Source: Streptococcus sp. DTU_2020_1001019_1_SI_AUS_MUR_006 (GTDB lineage Bacteria; Bacillota; Bacilli; Lactobacillales; Streptococcaceae). From it: a stretch of DNA of 64,000 nt. The translations under genes were made by a program, and so were the position numbers. The notes beneath the pieces are model-generated. The model ran no database searches. It had not been told where the DNA came from and saw nothing but the letters and a program-made list of their open reading frames with translations. The first letter of the stretch is position 1, and the number at the start of each line of letters is the position of its first letter. Location of the stretch: assembly GCF_032340315.1 (NCBI RefSeq), contig NZ_CP135436.1, forward strand, positions 1,447,501 through 1,511,500, given 5' to 3'. Of the stretch, positions 17,634 to 26,949 are shown piece by piece.

Positions 17634-18425
17634 ATGAACATTCTTGATCTTAATTCTAATCAGAAAGATACGATATTGTTAATCCACCCTATGTTATCTT
17701 CTGCTCAAGGGATGAAGTCCCTCATTGCAGATCAGATGGGGCAAGAGTTTAGATATATTATTCCGGATTTGTCTGCGCATGGGCGATCAGCTTCGGATAC
17801 TTACGAGTCAGCTATTAAGGAAAGCCAGATGATCTATAATTATCTAAAAGATCATCAGATAAAAGACCTGCGTTTAGGCTTTGGTGCATCCTTGGGTGGA
17901 GTTGTATTACTGCAATTATTGAATTACAAGGACATCAGGTTTGGGGAACTTGTTTTTGAAGGGGTTAGTTTATGGACAAATGCGCCCTTGCTAGATGTAT
18001 TTACTAGGTATTTATTGTTAATAAAGCATAGAAAAGCTTTGCGAAATAGAGATATAGCTGTTCGTAAGATGGTTTCACTTTATGGAGAAAAAGGAGAGAT
18101 GATGGCGGATTCTTTCATTGCTATGGATGAAGAAAGCATCAGACATATTTCCCATGATTGTGCCTTTGTAGCTTTGCCCAACCTTACACTAGAGGAACAA
18201 AAAAGTTGTGCCTTCTTTTATGGATCAAAAGAATTCGACTTGATAGCTGCTAAAAAAGTTCTCCCTAAAAAGTATCCTCATGCCACATTTCATATTTGGC
18301 AAGGATATGATCACTGTCGCAAGATCACAGAAAATCCGGTAGTTTACTGTAAATTATTAAAAGAAATGATTGTAAAGAAAAATACCAGTTTTAATGAGGT
18401 AACACATGACAAGCAAAAGATCTGA
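17634..18425 (+). CDS. Alpha/beta hydrolase
   Basis: A 263-residue alpha/beta-hydrolase-fold protein. The oxyanion strand LLIHPMLSSAQGM is followed by the nucleophile elbow GFGASLGG with Ser86 (GxSxG). A late acid is possible near FYGSKEFD, and a histidine lies in GYDHCRK (about 242). There is no signal peptide. The substrate is unknown; esterase or thioesterase activity is most likely. The ribosome site is weak. Its last 20 bases overlap the start of the methyltransferase gene, which suggests coupled translation of the two enzymes. Confidence 0.8.
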   Translation: MNILDLNSNQKDTILLIHPMLSSAQGMKSLIADQMGQEFRYIIPDLSAHGRSASDTYESAIKESQMIYNYLKDHQIKDLRLGFGASLGGVVLLQLLNYKDIRFGELVFEGVSLWTNAPLLDVFTRYLLLIKHRKALRNRDIAVRKMVSLYGEKGEMMADSFIAMDEESIRHISHDCAFVALPNLTLEEQKSCAFFYGSKEFDLIAAKKVLPKKYPHATFHIWQGYDHCRKITENPVVYCKLLKEMIVKKNTSFNEVTHDKQKI

Positions 18426-19125
18426 TCTTGAACATTATAGAAATATGTTAAAACAACCTTGGGGAAAGATACAATATGAAATAACCTTTGCCCAACTTGC
18501 TCATCTGGAAGGTAAGAAAATTCTTGATTTTGGATCTGGATTTGGCTTGGTCAGTGAATTTCTCTCTCGCAAGAATCAAGTTATTTCTGTTGAACCTAAT
18601 GAGGAAATGCTCTATGCCAACTCTTCCACATCCTATGAAAAATTGTGGGGAAGTATTGACTAACTCGCTTGTTTTATGGATAAATCCTTTGATCTTGTCC
18701 TTTGCCATAATGTTTTAGAATATATAGATCCTAATGACCGAAAAGACTATCTTCTGGAGTTCAAAAGAATTTTAAAAGATGATGGCTTGATTTCAATTAT
18801 CAAGCATAATCAAGTTGGAAAAGTTCTACAAAGTGTTGTTTTTGCTAATGACATCAATCAGGCATTTTGCTTACTCAATGGTGAAAATTTTGAGAGCCTA
18901 TCTTTTGCAAGTGGTTCTACTTATACGATTGAGGAATTATTAGCTTTGTCTGGTCTTAAATTAGAAAACTATTTGGGGATTCGAACATTTTACAGTCTAC
19001 AACCAAATGAATTTAAGAGCAAAGAAAACTGGTTAGAAGAAATGACAAAGATTGAACTTGCAGTATGTGATTTAAAACCTTATAAAGATATTAGTTTTTT
19101 ACAACATTTGTGGTTAAAAAAATAA
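18406..19125 (+). pseudogene. Class I SAM methyltransferase, broken by an in-frame stop
   Basis: The frame starts at ATG 18406 with GAGG upstream and shows motif I (KILDFGSGFGLVSEFLS), the acidic end of strand 2 (VISVEPNEEML), then TAA at 18661-18663. The same frame continues at once with LACFMDKSFDLVLCHNVLEY, the motif IV/V region, and runs to 19125. Changing one base (CAA to TAA) would account for the stop; the joined protein would have 239 residues, normal for a methyltransferase of this type. The second part could be started internally at ATG 18676, but it lacks the cofactor-binding half. The substrate is unknown. Confidence 0.85.
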
Positions 19126-19402
19126 TAGAAGCATAGGTTTTGTTTTAAAGTAAAATAAAAACTGATGTATATGAAGAAAGAGTGAATGAGATGATTTCTT
19201 CAGTTTGTAACTTGATAAAATTTTTTCCACAAATTCTATTTTTCCAATTTTGATAGAAAAATTCTTAGACAGTTCATGATTGTATCTATTTTAGTTCAGT
19301 ACTTTCAATTTTTGTTTTTAGAAATTTCATTATATAATAAAGTGTATCAAAAAAAGATATATTGATAGCCTAAAGATGTGAATAGATATTGAGGAGAAAA
19401 AA

Positions 19403-20284
19403 ATGCAAAAAATAATGTTGATTATCAATCCAACCTCTGGTGGAGAAAAGGCTTTAGAGTATAAGGAAAAGTTAGAAAATAAGGCTAAAAAATACTTCGA
19501 GCAAGTCGATACCAGAATTACACAAAAAGCGCAAGACGCCACAAACTTTGCAGTAGAAGCTTCTCGAGAGCATTATGATGCTGTCCTTGTTTTTGGTGGA
19601 GATGGGACTGTCAATGAAGTAATCTCTGGTATTGCTGAGAAAGACTTTATTCCGAAACTAGCAATTATACCTGGAGGAACTGGAAATCTCATCACGAAAC
19701 TATTAGAAATCAATCAAGATATTGATGGTGCCATTGACGAGCTTGATTTTAATTCTACGAGTAAGATTGATATCGGAAAATCAAATGGAAATTATTTTGG
19801 TTATATCTTTAGTATTGGTTCACTACCAGAAGCCATCCATAACGTTGGGATAGAGGATAAAACAAAGTTTGGTATGCTAGCCTATGCGATTAATACCATG
19901 AAGTCTGTCGTTACAGATCAAGCATTTAACATTCAAGTTGAGACAGAAAATGGAAATTATATTGGAGAAGCAAGTCACGTTTTAGTTCTCCTAACCAATT
20001 ATTTTGCTGATAAGAAGATTTTTGATGAAGATAAGGACGGATATGCAAACGTTCTGATTCTTAAGGATGCATCAATTCTTACTAAATTGTCAGTTATTCC
20101 TGACTTATTAAAAGGGGATGTCGTTGAAAATGATCACATCGAGTACATAAAAGCTCGTCATATAAAAATCTCTTCAGACACTGAGTTAGAAACGGATGTT
20201 GATGGTGACAAATCTGATGACCTACCAGTAGAAATCAAAGTGCTAGGTCAGCATATTCAAGTCTATTCTCAACCGAAAGTATAA
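19403..20284 (+). CDS. Diacylglycerol-kinase-like lipid kinase
   Basis: A 293-residue cytoplasmic kinase of the DAGK/YegS type. It has the N-terminal NPTSGGEKA, the nucleotide loop VFGGDGTVNEVISG (about 67-80), the IPGGTGNLITKLL motif (about 93-105), and a beta-sandwich C-terminal domain with the DGDK segment typical near the end. It probably phosphorylates diacylglycerol, recycling it from lipoteichoic-acid synthesis; relatives with other lipid substrates exist. It has GAGG before the ATG and a TATAAT at 19333-19338. It lies within the accessory block but is itself a normal-length enzyme. Confidence 0.88.
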   Translation: MQKIMLIINPTSGGEKALEYKEKLENKAKKYFEQVDTRITQKAQDATNFAVEASREHYDAVLVFGGDGTVNEVISGIAEKDFIPKLAIIPGGTGNLITKLLEINQDIDGAIDELDFNSTSKIDIGKSNGNYFGYIFSIGSLPEAIHNVGIEDKTKFGMLAYAINTMKSVVTDQAFNIQVETENGNYIGEASHVLVLLTNYFADKKIFDEDKDGYANVLILKDASILTKLSVIPDLLKGDVVENDHIEYIKARHIKISSDTELETDVDGDKSDDLPVEIKVLGQHIQVYSQPKV

Positions 20285-20338
20285 GATTTTTAAACTTTGA
20301 CAAGTCTTTTTAAAGATATTATTAACAAAGGAAAACCT

Positions 20339-21217
20339 ATGAAAATTAGAAAATTAGCAACTATTGGCCTTTTCTCAACGCTTCTTTTGACCTTAGTGGC
20401 TTGTAGTCAAACTCAAAAGACATCTGATAGTACTGCTGAAACTTCAGTAACTCAAACACAGTCTGATCAAGTTGCCTGGAAAGCAACTTATAGCAATTTG
20501 AACAATCAACCGAGTGCAGAAGAAGTTCGGAAAGCCTTGGCTGCACATTTGGATAAAGAAAGTGTGGATGCATTTTTCAACCTTGTAAATGATTATAACA
20601 ATACTGTCGGTTCAGTTGGCCTAACTGGAGATTTTTCTACATTTACCAAAACAAACTATGATGTTGAAAAGATAAGCAATCTTTGGACTCCGAAAAAAGG
20701 TGATTTTGTAGGTACCAACTGTCGTATTAACAGTTATTGTTTATTGAAAAATTCCATCGAAATTCCTAAGTTAGAGAAAGATGATTCCCTCTTGTTTGTC
20801 GATAATGATGCTATTGATAAGGGAAAGGTCTTTGGTGCAGAAGACAAGGATGCCTTTGATATTTTATTTTCAAGAGTTAAAACTGAAGCAACCACAGATG
20901 TCAAGGTTCATGCTGCTAAGATGGAAAACTTCCTTTCTCAATTCAAGTTTAATGAAAATGCTCGAATGCTATCCGTAGTTGTCCATGATGACTTGGATGG
21001 GCAATCCCTTTTTATCGGTCATGTTGGGATACTTGTACCAAGTGAGGATGGCTACCTTTTTGTCGAAAAGTTAACCTTTGAGGAGCCTTATCAAGCCATC
21101 AAATTTGCGACCAAGGAAGATTGTTACAAATATCTAGATACAAAATACGAAAACTATACAGGAGAAGGTCTAGCGAATCCCTTTATTATGGATAATGATA
21201 AGTGGGTTCAATTCTAA
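20339..21217 (+). CDS. DUF4300-family lipoprotein
   Basis: A 292-residue surface lipoprotein. The signal peptide MKIRKLATIGLFSTLLLTLV is followed by the lipobox LVAC with lipidated Cys22, then a Ser/Thr/Gln-rich linker (about 23-50). The mature domain contains YSNLNNQPSAEEVRKAL, GTNCRINSYCLLKN and a C-terminal TGEGLANPFI segment, which I recognise as the DUF4300 pattern. Two cysteines in NCRINSYC could pair. The function is unknown. An earlier in-frame ATG at 20297 would bury the signal peptide; ATG 20339 follows AAAGGAAAA at good spacing and is preferred. Confidence 0.85.
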   Translation: MKIRKLATIGLFSTLLLTLVACSQTQKTSDSTAETSVTQTQSDQVAWKATYSNLNNQPSAEEVRKALAAHLDKESVDAFFNLVNDYNNTVGSVGLTGDFSTFTKTNYDVEKISNLWTPKKGDFVGTNCRINSYCLLKNSIEIPKLEKDDSLLFVDNDAIDKGKVFGAEDKDAFDILFSRVKTEATTDVKVHAAKMENFLSQFKFNENARMLSVVVHDDLDGQSLFIGHVGILVPSEDGYLFVEKLTFEEPYQAIKFATKEDCYKYLDTKYENYTGEGLANPFIMDNDKWVQF

Positions 21218-21310
21218 AAGTAGGATTTTGGGGATGATTTGCCTAAAGAGTAGGATAAGAAGTTACCAATCGAATGATAGTTAAATTGACATGATTAGAG
21301 GATAGCAAGC

Positions 21311-21631
21311 ATGGATGAACATACATTAAGAGTTGTAAAAATTGATAAGGAAGCTATTTTTGAGTTGATCTACGAAACGTTTATAGCGCAAGAGCAAGAA
21401 CTGCTGGACCTGTCGCCAGTAGATGTTATCAATGATTGTGCTATGGATTGGGAAAAGGGGGAGTTTATCTTTGCATCACATCTTCAAGAAAATAGTCTGG
21501 GAGAATTTAATCCTCTTCCCACTAATATTGATATCCAAGATTTGCTGCAAAAACTACCTGTTACAACAGATTCCGTTCTTGGCAAAGAAGTGATTTATAG
21601 AGATTTTTCATTCGACCAATTAAAAAAATAG
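21311..21631 (+). CDS. Hypothetical protein, 106 residues
   Basis: A small acidic protein (MDEHTLRVVKIDKEAIFELI at the start, FSFDQLKK at the end) with no signal peptide or membrane helix. I do not recognise a family. It has AGAGGA before the ATG and lies 93 bp after the DUF4300 gene. Secondary structure looks mixed, with helices near 12-30 and 38-48. The size fits the small-protein array around it. Confidence 0.6.
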   Translation: MDEHTLRVVKIDKEAIFELIYETFIAQEQELLDLSPVDVINDCAMDWEKGEFIFASHLQENSLGEFNPLPTNIDIQDLLQKLPVTTDSVLGKEVIYRDFSFDQLKK

Positions 21632-21669
21632 TATAATAGTAGTAAATAAAATAGTCATAAGGAGACACA

Positions 21670-21981
21670 ATGGATATTAAAGATTTTACAGAAAAAGAAC
21701 AAGAAATGATTAAAAAGGGACTAACTTTCTCTAAGCTGACCGATAAGGAAACTGCCGATAAAATTATCGCTTTAATTCCTCAAGATATGATTAAACGAAT
21801 TCCATTTTTTGTTAGAAAACATGCCATTACACGTACTGTTAAGAGAATCTCGCTCGAGTATCCAGAGTTGTATGCTGTAGCTGAACAAGAAGGCCAACTT
21901 CCTGAAAAAGAAGCTCAAGAATTGCGACAAATTCTTACAGATATTTTCCAAGAAAAAATGAACAAGCATAAGATTAAGTAA
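21670..21981 (+). CDS. Hypothetical protein, 103 residues
   Basis: A small, mostly helical, charged protein with no membrane helix and no recognised family. It begins MDIKDFTEKEQEMIKKGLTF and has a basic middle (IPFFVRKHAITRTVKRISL) and an acidic helical end. AAGGAG precedes the ATG. A TATAAT (21632-21637) overlaps the region just after the preceding gene, so it may have its own transcript. The basic helix could contact nucleic acid, but there is no clear helix-turn-helix. Confidence 0.6.
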   Translation: MDIKDFTEKEQEMIKKGLTFSKLTDKETADKIIALIPQDMIKRIPFFVRKHAITRTVKRISLEYPELYAVAEQEGQLPEKEAQELRQILTDIFQEKMNKHKIK

Positions 21982-22028
21982 GGTTTTAAATTTAGTAATT
22001 TCATGGCGGTTGAACCTAGGAGTTGAGA

Positions 22029-22835
22029 ATGGCTATTGATGGCGTTAAAATCATTGACAGTGATCAAGGGTATGACATTTACAATGAGGTAGTTGGTCGT
22101 TATAGAGACGGTGATCATGTGTCCAATATTATCAAGGATATCCTCGATGCAGAGAAAGATTACTGTCAAACTGACTTTTTTACAGAGATTTATTGGACTG
22201 CTCTTGCCTATTCACTGTGGAAGATTGGTCACCTGACAGACGATATCAGAGATAAAACGGTAGAGCTTATCCAAAAAGGGGCTGATCCATTTTGGATGGA
22301 AATAGATCCAAAGGCTTTGAAGCAAAGGCAAAAAGTCTTGGAAAAACTTGCTATCCAGTTGCAAACTGAAAATCCTAGGCCTCTAAAGTTCCCTAAAGCC
22401 AAAACTAAACGCAAACCCTATTTTGAAGAAGGGGATCTCCTTGCTGTTAAGTTTCAAGATGAGTATGGTCTTGTCTTTGTATCTATGGTTGATCAGAGTC
22501 CTAGAAAGCTTGAGTACCATCTGGCTTGCACGCGCCTCTTACAGACAAAAAAGCCCACTATCGATGATTTTTTGACCAGTCATATCTCCTGTAAGATGGA
22601 CAATACAAAGTTTGCTCTCGTTACAGACTGCTGGTTCAATCACAAAGATTTAGGGCAATTATTAGAAAATATTGAAAAAATTGGACAGGTGAAACTTAGA
22701 CCTTTTAGTCTTTGGATGTTAGCACCTGCCCAAAATTTAGAAGATATTTATGAAGAAATCACTAGAGATAAAGGTTCCTCTGGCCTTAGATTCATTGAAA
22801 CCTATAAACTTGTCGACGATATTTTTCCAGTTTAA
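22029..22835 (+). CDS. Hypothetical protein, 268 residues
   Basis: A cytoplasmic protein I do not recognise with certainty. The N-terminal half (about 1-120) is helical (ETDFF-like FFTEIYWTALAYSLWKIGHL, then DKTVELIQKGADPFW). The second half (about 125-265) is strand-rich with EGDLLAVKFQDEYGLVFVSM, which resembles DUF-type barrel domains in which a short strand pair starts with GDLLA. Start chosen at ATG 22029 because AGGAG (22018-22022) is six bases upstream; the in-frame TTG at 22023 overlaps that site. It converges with the minus-strand gene at 22866. Confidence 0.65.
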   Translation: MAIDGVKIIDSDQGYDIYNEVVGRYRDGDHVSNIIKDILDAEKDYCQTDFFTEIYWTALAYSLWKIGHLTDDIRDKTVELIQKGADPFWMEIDPKALKQRQKVLEKLAIQLQTENPRPLKFPKAKTKRKPYFEEGDLLAVKFQDEYGLVFVSMVDQSPRKLEYHLACTRLLQTKKPTIDDFLTSHISCKMDNTKFALVTDCWFNHKDLGQLLENIEKIGQVKLRPFSLWMLAPAQNLEDIYEEITRDKGSSGLRFIETYKLVDDIFPV

Positions 22836-22865
22836 TGCCTATGTGATAATGGGAGAAATGGTCAA

Positions 22866-23885
22866 TCATTCCCACATGCTGTGTTGGGCTCTGACACCAT
22901 AGCTATCCAGGGAACCATCTGAATTGAACTTGGATTCAATCCGGTATCTTTTCCAGAGGTCGTAATCTGCTGTTTGAATGGTTAAAATGAAGTTGGCATC
23001 GGTATCAGATTCATGATAATCAACAGGATTGACTTCAAAGATATCGATTAATTTTCGTGTTTGAAAGTCTTGGTGTTTGAGGTTTGCTAGCTTGACATGA
23101 TTGATGGAAATTTCTTCTAGTTGATTCTTATCCTTAGGTGTTCTGTAATAGGTGACGACGCAGTTTTTGAGTTGATCAGTATCTTTACCTGTGGGAGTAA
23201 GGCTCATAAAGCCATAGGACTGATCATCCCGCTTGACTTCGAGAAGCTGACCGTAGTAGAAGTGGTCGTTTTTGGGATTGGTGATTGGACTATCTGCACC
23301 TTTATCTTCGAAGGTGAACCCATGCTCCAAAAGCTCGGAAGCCTTGGTCTCCCCTATAATGACAGTGGTATCTTGAATGGTTACTGGAACAGGTTGCGCT
23401 GGAAGACCACTCATCATGATGCAAAACATAAAAACATAACTCGTTAAAAAAAATGTCCCGACAAAAGCGTTGGTTGATGCATAGACATGACTGTTATGAA
23501 AGTTTTTTCTTATAGCTAGTACAACAAATTTTCCAAGACTTTTTAAAATCATACTAACAAGTACGATGAAAAATTGTTTTTTCAAACATTCATAAACTGC
23601 TTGCGGGAAGCTATTGCCATGATAGTAGAAGCCAGCCAATACGAGTAGATTTACGATTAAATAGATCAGCAAGAACCAATGAATCTCTTTAAGGGCATTA
23701 GCATCAGTGATTTCTTCATAGTCAACGTGAATTCTTCCTTGAACAGCATGGCCAAATTTATAAATCCATTTGGGAATGTCTTTGCCTTTTTTAACCGCAA
23801 CTACGAGTCTGATATAGAGATAGGTGGTAAAGGATAAGGATAGAAAGAAAAGAGCATAAAAGCCCAAAACAATACTAGTGAACAT
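22866..23885 (-). CDS. Membrane protein with a conserved extracytoplasmic domain
   Basis: A 339-residue protein with four predicted membrane helices (about 4-26, 68-90, 104-126, 143-163) and a C-terminal domain of about 170 residues, probably outside. That domain starts with TIQDTTVIIGETKASELLEHGF, which parallels INESKITLAETKASDLMEAG in the protein at 28248-29264. The two genes therefore share a domain while their membrane parts differ. It is the only minus-strand gene in the 16-29 kb block. The function is unknown; a surface or immunity-type role is guesswork. Confidence 0.65.
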   Translation of the reverse strand: MFTSIVLGFYALFFLSLSFTTYLYIRLVVAVKKGKDIPKWIYKFGHAVQGRIHVDYEEITDANALKEIHWFLLIYLIVNLLVLAGFYYHGNSFPQAVYECLKKQFFIVLVSMILKSLGKFVVLAIRKNFHNSHVYASTNAFVGTFFLTSYVFMFCIMMSGLPAQPVPVTIQDTTVIIGETKASELLEHGFTFEDKGADSPITNPKNDHFYYGQLLEVKRDDQSYGFMSLTPTGKDTDQLKNCVVTYYRTPKDKNQLEEISINHVKLANLKHQDFQTRKLIDIFEVNPVDYHESDTDANFILTIQTADYDLWKRYRIESKFNSDGSLDSYGVRAQHSMWE

Positions 23886-24003
23886 GACTATTTCCCCTAT
23901 TTAACCTACAATAAAACAATTTCTTAGCTCCATTATAGCATTTTCTAGGGAAATAGAGCTAGAAATATCCATATGATACTAACAGATTCAAAGGAGAAAA
24001 ATC

Positions 24004-24511
24004 ATGGGAATGATTGCCAATTATCAATATTTACCAGACGATAAATTAAAACAAATAAAGCTACTTTCTAATGAGGAAAATGACTTGCTGGACTTGGCGG
24101 AGGATTATGCAGAAGAATTTGAAATTTTTCTGGATATCGATAAAATGTGGGATGTCTTGGTCTTTGTCTTGACAGGATTTAGTAGTTCAGAATTTTTGGA
24201 TGACAATCCCTTGAGAGAAGCTGTTTTAGGGGTGACTCCTCTAGAGGATGTATCTGAATATATCGCCTATACTGAAAAAAAACAAGATAGCCGAGATCGT
24301 AGAAGCTCTAGAAAGTTTTGACATGGACAGAGCTATGACTGACTTTAGTATGGAAGCCTGTAAGAAAGCCGACTTGTATCCTGATATTTGGGATTATCTT
24401 GAGGAAGAGGAAGAAATCAAGGATGACATTTTAACCTGCTTTGTCAAAATGAAAGACTTTTACAATGAAATCTTAAACCACAAGGGGAATGTCTTAGTGA
24501 CTATTTGTTAA
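24004..24511 (+). pseudogene. DUF1877-family gene frameshifted at an A8 run
   Basis: The first part (from ATG 24004) starts MGMIANYQYLPDDKLKQIKL and has DIDKMWDVLVFVLTG and NPLREAVLGVTPL, the DUF1877/YfbM pattern. At a run of eight A (24275-24282) this frame goes off into QDSRDRRSSRKF and stops at 24321. The family sequence continues in another frame: KIAEIVEALESFDMDRAM, YPDIWDYL and FYNEILNHKGNVLVTI, to 24511. Seven A instead of eight would give one protein of about 168 residues, normal for the family. Such a run may also allow slippage. AAGGAG precedes the start. The function of DUF1877 is unknown. Confidence 0.85.
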
Positions 24512-24543
24512 GATTTTATGTCATCCATTAGGAAGGTGGTCAG

Positions 24544-25395
24544 ATGAATCCATTTCTAGAAAAATACATTACATTAAAAAAGCAATACCTGGACCAAGAT
24601 GGAAAGCCTTCAAGTGTCGCAGCCCTTTATGATTTGGCTGATGAATTAGCTAAGTCTGATGATTTAGAAGCGAAGAAAGACTTAGTTGACCTCTATGAGC
24701 AATTGGGTCTCTACATTAGTGCCTATAGCTTATTTACCGAAATTTTTGATAAACCAAATCGAAAACAGATAAAGAAACTGAGTCGTTTACAAGAAATGAG
24801 TCAGAGTCATGGAGATAGATTTGCCCTTCCTCGTTCCCTAACAAAAGAAGGGAAGAAGCAAAGGCAGGACTTGTTAAAAGACTTACCCCATTTTCTCTAT
24901 CATCCAGATCCATTAGCTACAGGTTCATTTGTTGAAGGAGAAGCCAAGGTTTGCCCATCTTGTGGGAAAGAAAGCAATGTTTATTATACCCTTATACCTT
25001 ATAGTATCGAAGAGATAGAACATCTCTGCCCAACTTGCATTGCAAACGGTCAAGCAGCCAAAAAATTCGATGCAGAATTTATCCAAGATGACGAGTGGCA
25101 GGGTGAATTGGATCCAGAAAAGAATCAGCTCTTTTTTTGTCAGACTCCAGGCTACTCTAGTTGGCAGGGATAATCTTGGCTTTCTTGTTGCCAAGATTAT
25201 TGTGCTTACTTGGGTACAGTTGGCATTCGAGAATTAAAGGCCATGGGAATCGCTAAGCAAGTCTTGGCAGACTATGAAGCGCGTGAAGAATATCAAGAGG
25301 TAGAAGACTACTTGGTCAAAGATGGGTCTCTCTGTGGTTATTTGTTTAGATACCTCCATTGCCCAAAATACCAGATCTGGGTCGATGCAGATTAA
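24544..25395 (+). pseudogene. CbrC-family gene broken by an in-frame stop
   Basis: The frame opens at ATG 24544 with a helical N-terminal domain (about 1-110), then the CbrC/UPF0167 domain: FLYHPDPLATGSF, VCPSCGKES, LCPTCIANG (a four-cysteine zinc site) and TPGYSSWQ. TAA at 25171-25173 interrupts it. The same frame continues through CAYLGTVGIRELKAMGIA and ends WVDAD at 25395, as family members do. The full product would be about 283 residues. The truncated product keeps the cysteines but loses about 70 residues. CbrC is known in E. coli as a colicin E2 tolerance protein. Confidence 0.87.
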
Positions 25396-25413
25396 ATCGG
25401 AATGTGATTCGCT

Positions 25414-25896
25414 ATGAAAATTAAAGAGAAGACTATGGAAGAACTAGAATTATTTGAAGCTGCCTCCAAAGATTTATTAGATACTATGCAGGGATTTAAA
25501 GACAATCTATCTGCTCAATTTTCCCTATTTGATAGTGATAACTGGCAGTATGATAAGGGATCGATAAAAGTTTGTAGGGCTGATGAGTCAGGATTCAAAA
25601 AAAGATGTAGGGTCGGAATCAGCTACAACTTGAAAGTCTCCCTATTAAACGAAGATGCCGAGCAAATCTGGCTACTGTTTAAAGACTGGTTCAATACTAG
25701 CAGATTGAGTCTAGTTGAAAGAAATCCTAATAATGAAGATTTGGGAAGATATGTCTTCTCAGCAAGTTCCTCTCTAGGTGATCAGGTAGATTGTTCAATT
25801 TATTTGCCCAATGAGTGGAATATCCCTCAGATTAGCCTTTCAGGCTATCTAACAGCTCGTTATAGGGCTTGTGATCTTGATAAATCGCAAGAATAA
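25414..25896 (+). CDS. Hypothetical protein, 160 residues
   Basis: A cytoplasmic protein of unknown family. An N-terminal helix (MEELELFEAASKDLLDTMQG) is followed by strands, with four cysteines spread through the chain and no obvious metal site. The ribosome site before ATG 25414 is weak; ATG 25435 is an alternative start. It follows the broken CbrC gene by 18 bp and precedes another small gene by 17 bp. It looks like part of one transcription unit of small accessory proteins. No function is suggested by motif. Confidence 0.6.
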   Translation: MKIKEKTMEELELFEAASKDLLDTMQGFKDNLSAQFSLFDSDNWQYDKGSIKVCRADESGFKKRCRVGISYNLKVSLLNEDAEQIWLLFKDWFNTSRLSLVERNPNNEDLGRYVFSASSSLGDQVDCSIYLPNEWNIPQISLSGYLTARYRACDLDKSQE

Positions 25897-25913
25897 GATG
25901 GAGGTTTTTAGAG

Positions 25914-26393
25914 ATGAGAAAGATTGATTGGGACAAGATAAAGACTCGTTTAGATGCCTTGCTGGTCCTGGATGAGTATCTGACAGATCCGAGTGAGGAT
26001 TGGATCAAACTCGTGATTAAGACTGAGGAAGACTATGGACTCCGCTACCTTATTGACAATGGCTCTGGTGATTCTTTGGATGTGATTTTGACTGATAAAA
26101 TGATCCTTATAAAAGGCTTGGATCATGAGAGTAGTTTAAGCCAGTTTGCTGCTGACGAGTGGAATCAAGATATCATCGATAGTTTTTATAAAGGACTGGA
26201 TGAAAAGTATGTCTCACTTTATTCAGAAGACCAAAAAGATGAAACAACCTTCCTTTTTGATAGCTTTGAGAGATTTCATGAGTTTGTGACTGACTATTAT
26301 TCAATCACAGTTGATGAGGACTTACTGAGAAAACTATACAAGGATGGCTTTCTTTCAGACCTAGAATTAAACCAATTAATCCAGGAGAATTAA
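25914..26393 (+). CDS. Hypothetical acidic protein, 159 residues
   Basis: A strongly acidic protein (many Asp, Glu) with no membrane helix. It begins MRKIDWDKIKTRLDALLVLD and contains GLRYLIDNGSGDSLDVILTD and a C-terminal helix pair. GGAGG precedes the ATG at good spacing. I do not recognise the family. Size, acidity and position in a run of unrelated small genes resemble toxin-neutralising proteins, but no motif proves this. Confidence 0.6.
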   Translation: MRKIDWDKIKTRLDALLVLDEYLTDPSEDWIKLVIKTEEDYGLRYLIDNGSGDSLDVILTDKMILIKGLDHESSLSQFAADEWNQDIIDSFYKGLDEKYVSLYSEDQKDETTFLFDSFERFHEFVTDYYSITVDEDLLRKLYKDGFLSDLELNQLIQEN

Positions 26394-26403
26394 GAGGTTT
26401 ATC

Positions 26404-26901
26404 ATGAGAGTGAACTATAAAAATACCCCTGAAAAATATCAAGCCATAGCAGAAAAAATCATCCCTGACTTACTTGATTTACTCAAAAGTTTAACCTTGT
26501 TAGAAGAGGAAATTTTTGAGCGTAACAGAGCACTGGATAAGGAAAAAGAAGGCCTTGGCATCCCATCAAATCAGCTTCATCCTTTGTGGAATGAACTTAT
26601 GGATGACTATTTTCAGAGGCAAATGCAACTTTTAACTGGACGAGTGACACCACAATATCTTCAAAGAGGTCCTCGGAATTCTTATGCTTCCCCAAGTGAG
26701 TATAACTATGTTCAAACGAATGATTTTTCTGTCGATTTTATCATGACAAAAGCTGAAGAAGCAAGAATTATCACCCATTTTCAAGAAGCATTAGAAATGA
26801 AGCATCAGTTTGTTCTTAGATTGGTGGATGGAAATTGGCTACTTGATGAGAAATTTTACGGTTTTGAGGACGAGGAAACTTGGTATCTTGACTCACTTTG
26901 A
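26404..26901 (+). CDS. Hypothetical protein, 165 residues, possible NTF2-like fold
   Basis: Starts MRVNYKNTPEKYQAIAEKII and has a helical N-terminal half (about 1-75), then a strand-rich part ending MKHQFVLRLVDGNWLLDEKF and acidic residues. The closing pattern (R-L-V-D-G-N-W-L-L-D) is reminiscent of NTF2-fold immunity proteins, where a strand pair contains DGxWxID. This is a weak resemblance. AGAGG precedes the ATG, 10 bp after the previous stop. No signal peptide or membrane helix. Confidence 0.6.
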   Translation: MRVNYKNTPEKYQAIAEKIIPDLLDLLKSLTLLEEEIFERNRALDKEKEGLGIPSNQLHPLWNELMDDYFQRQMQLLTGRVTPQYLQRGPRNSYASPSEYNYVQTNDFSVDFIMTKAEEARIITHFQEALEMKHQFVLRLVDGNWLLDEKFYGFEDEETWYLDSL

Positions 26902-26949
26902 GTAAGATAGCTTTGCTTTCCAACTGATATGAGAAAAAGGAGAAGTCCT

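Noticed and set aside
24544..25395. Recoded stop codon (readthrough) in the CbrC and methyltransferase genes
   Set aside because: Both are TAA without any visible recoding structure, and single-base loss of function explains them more simply.
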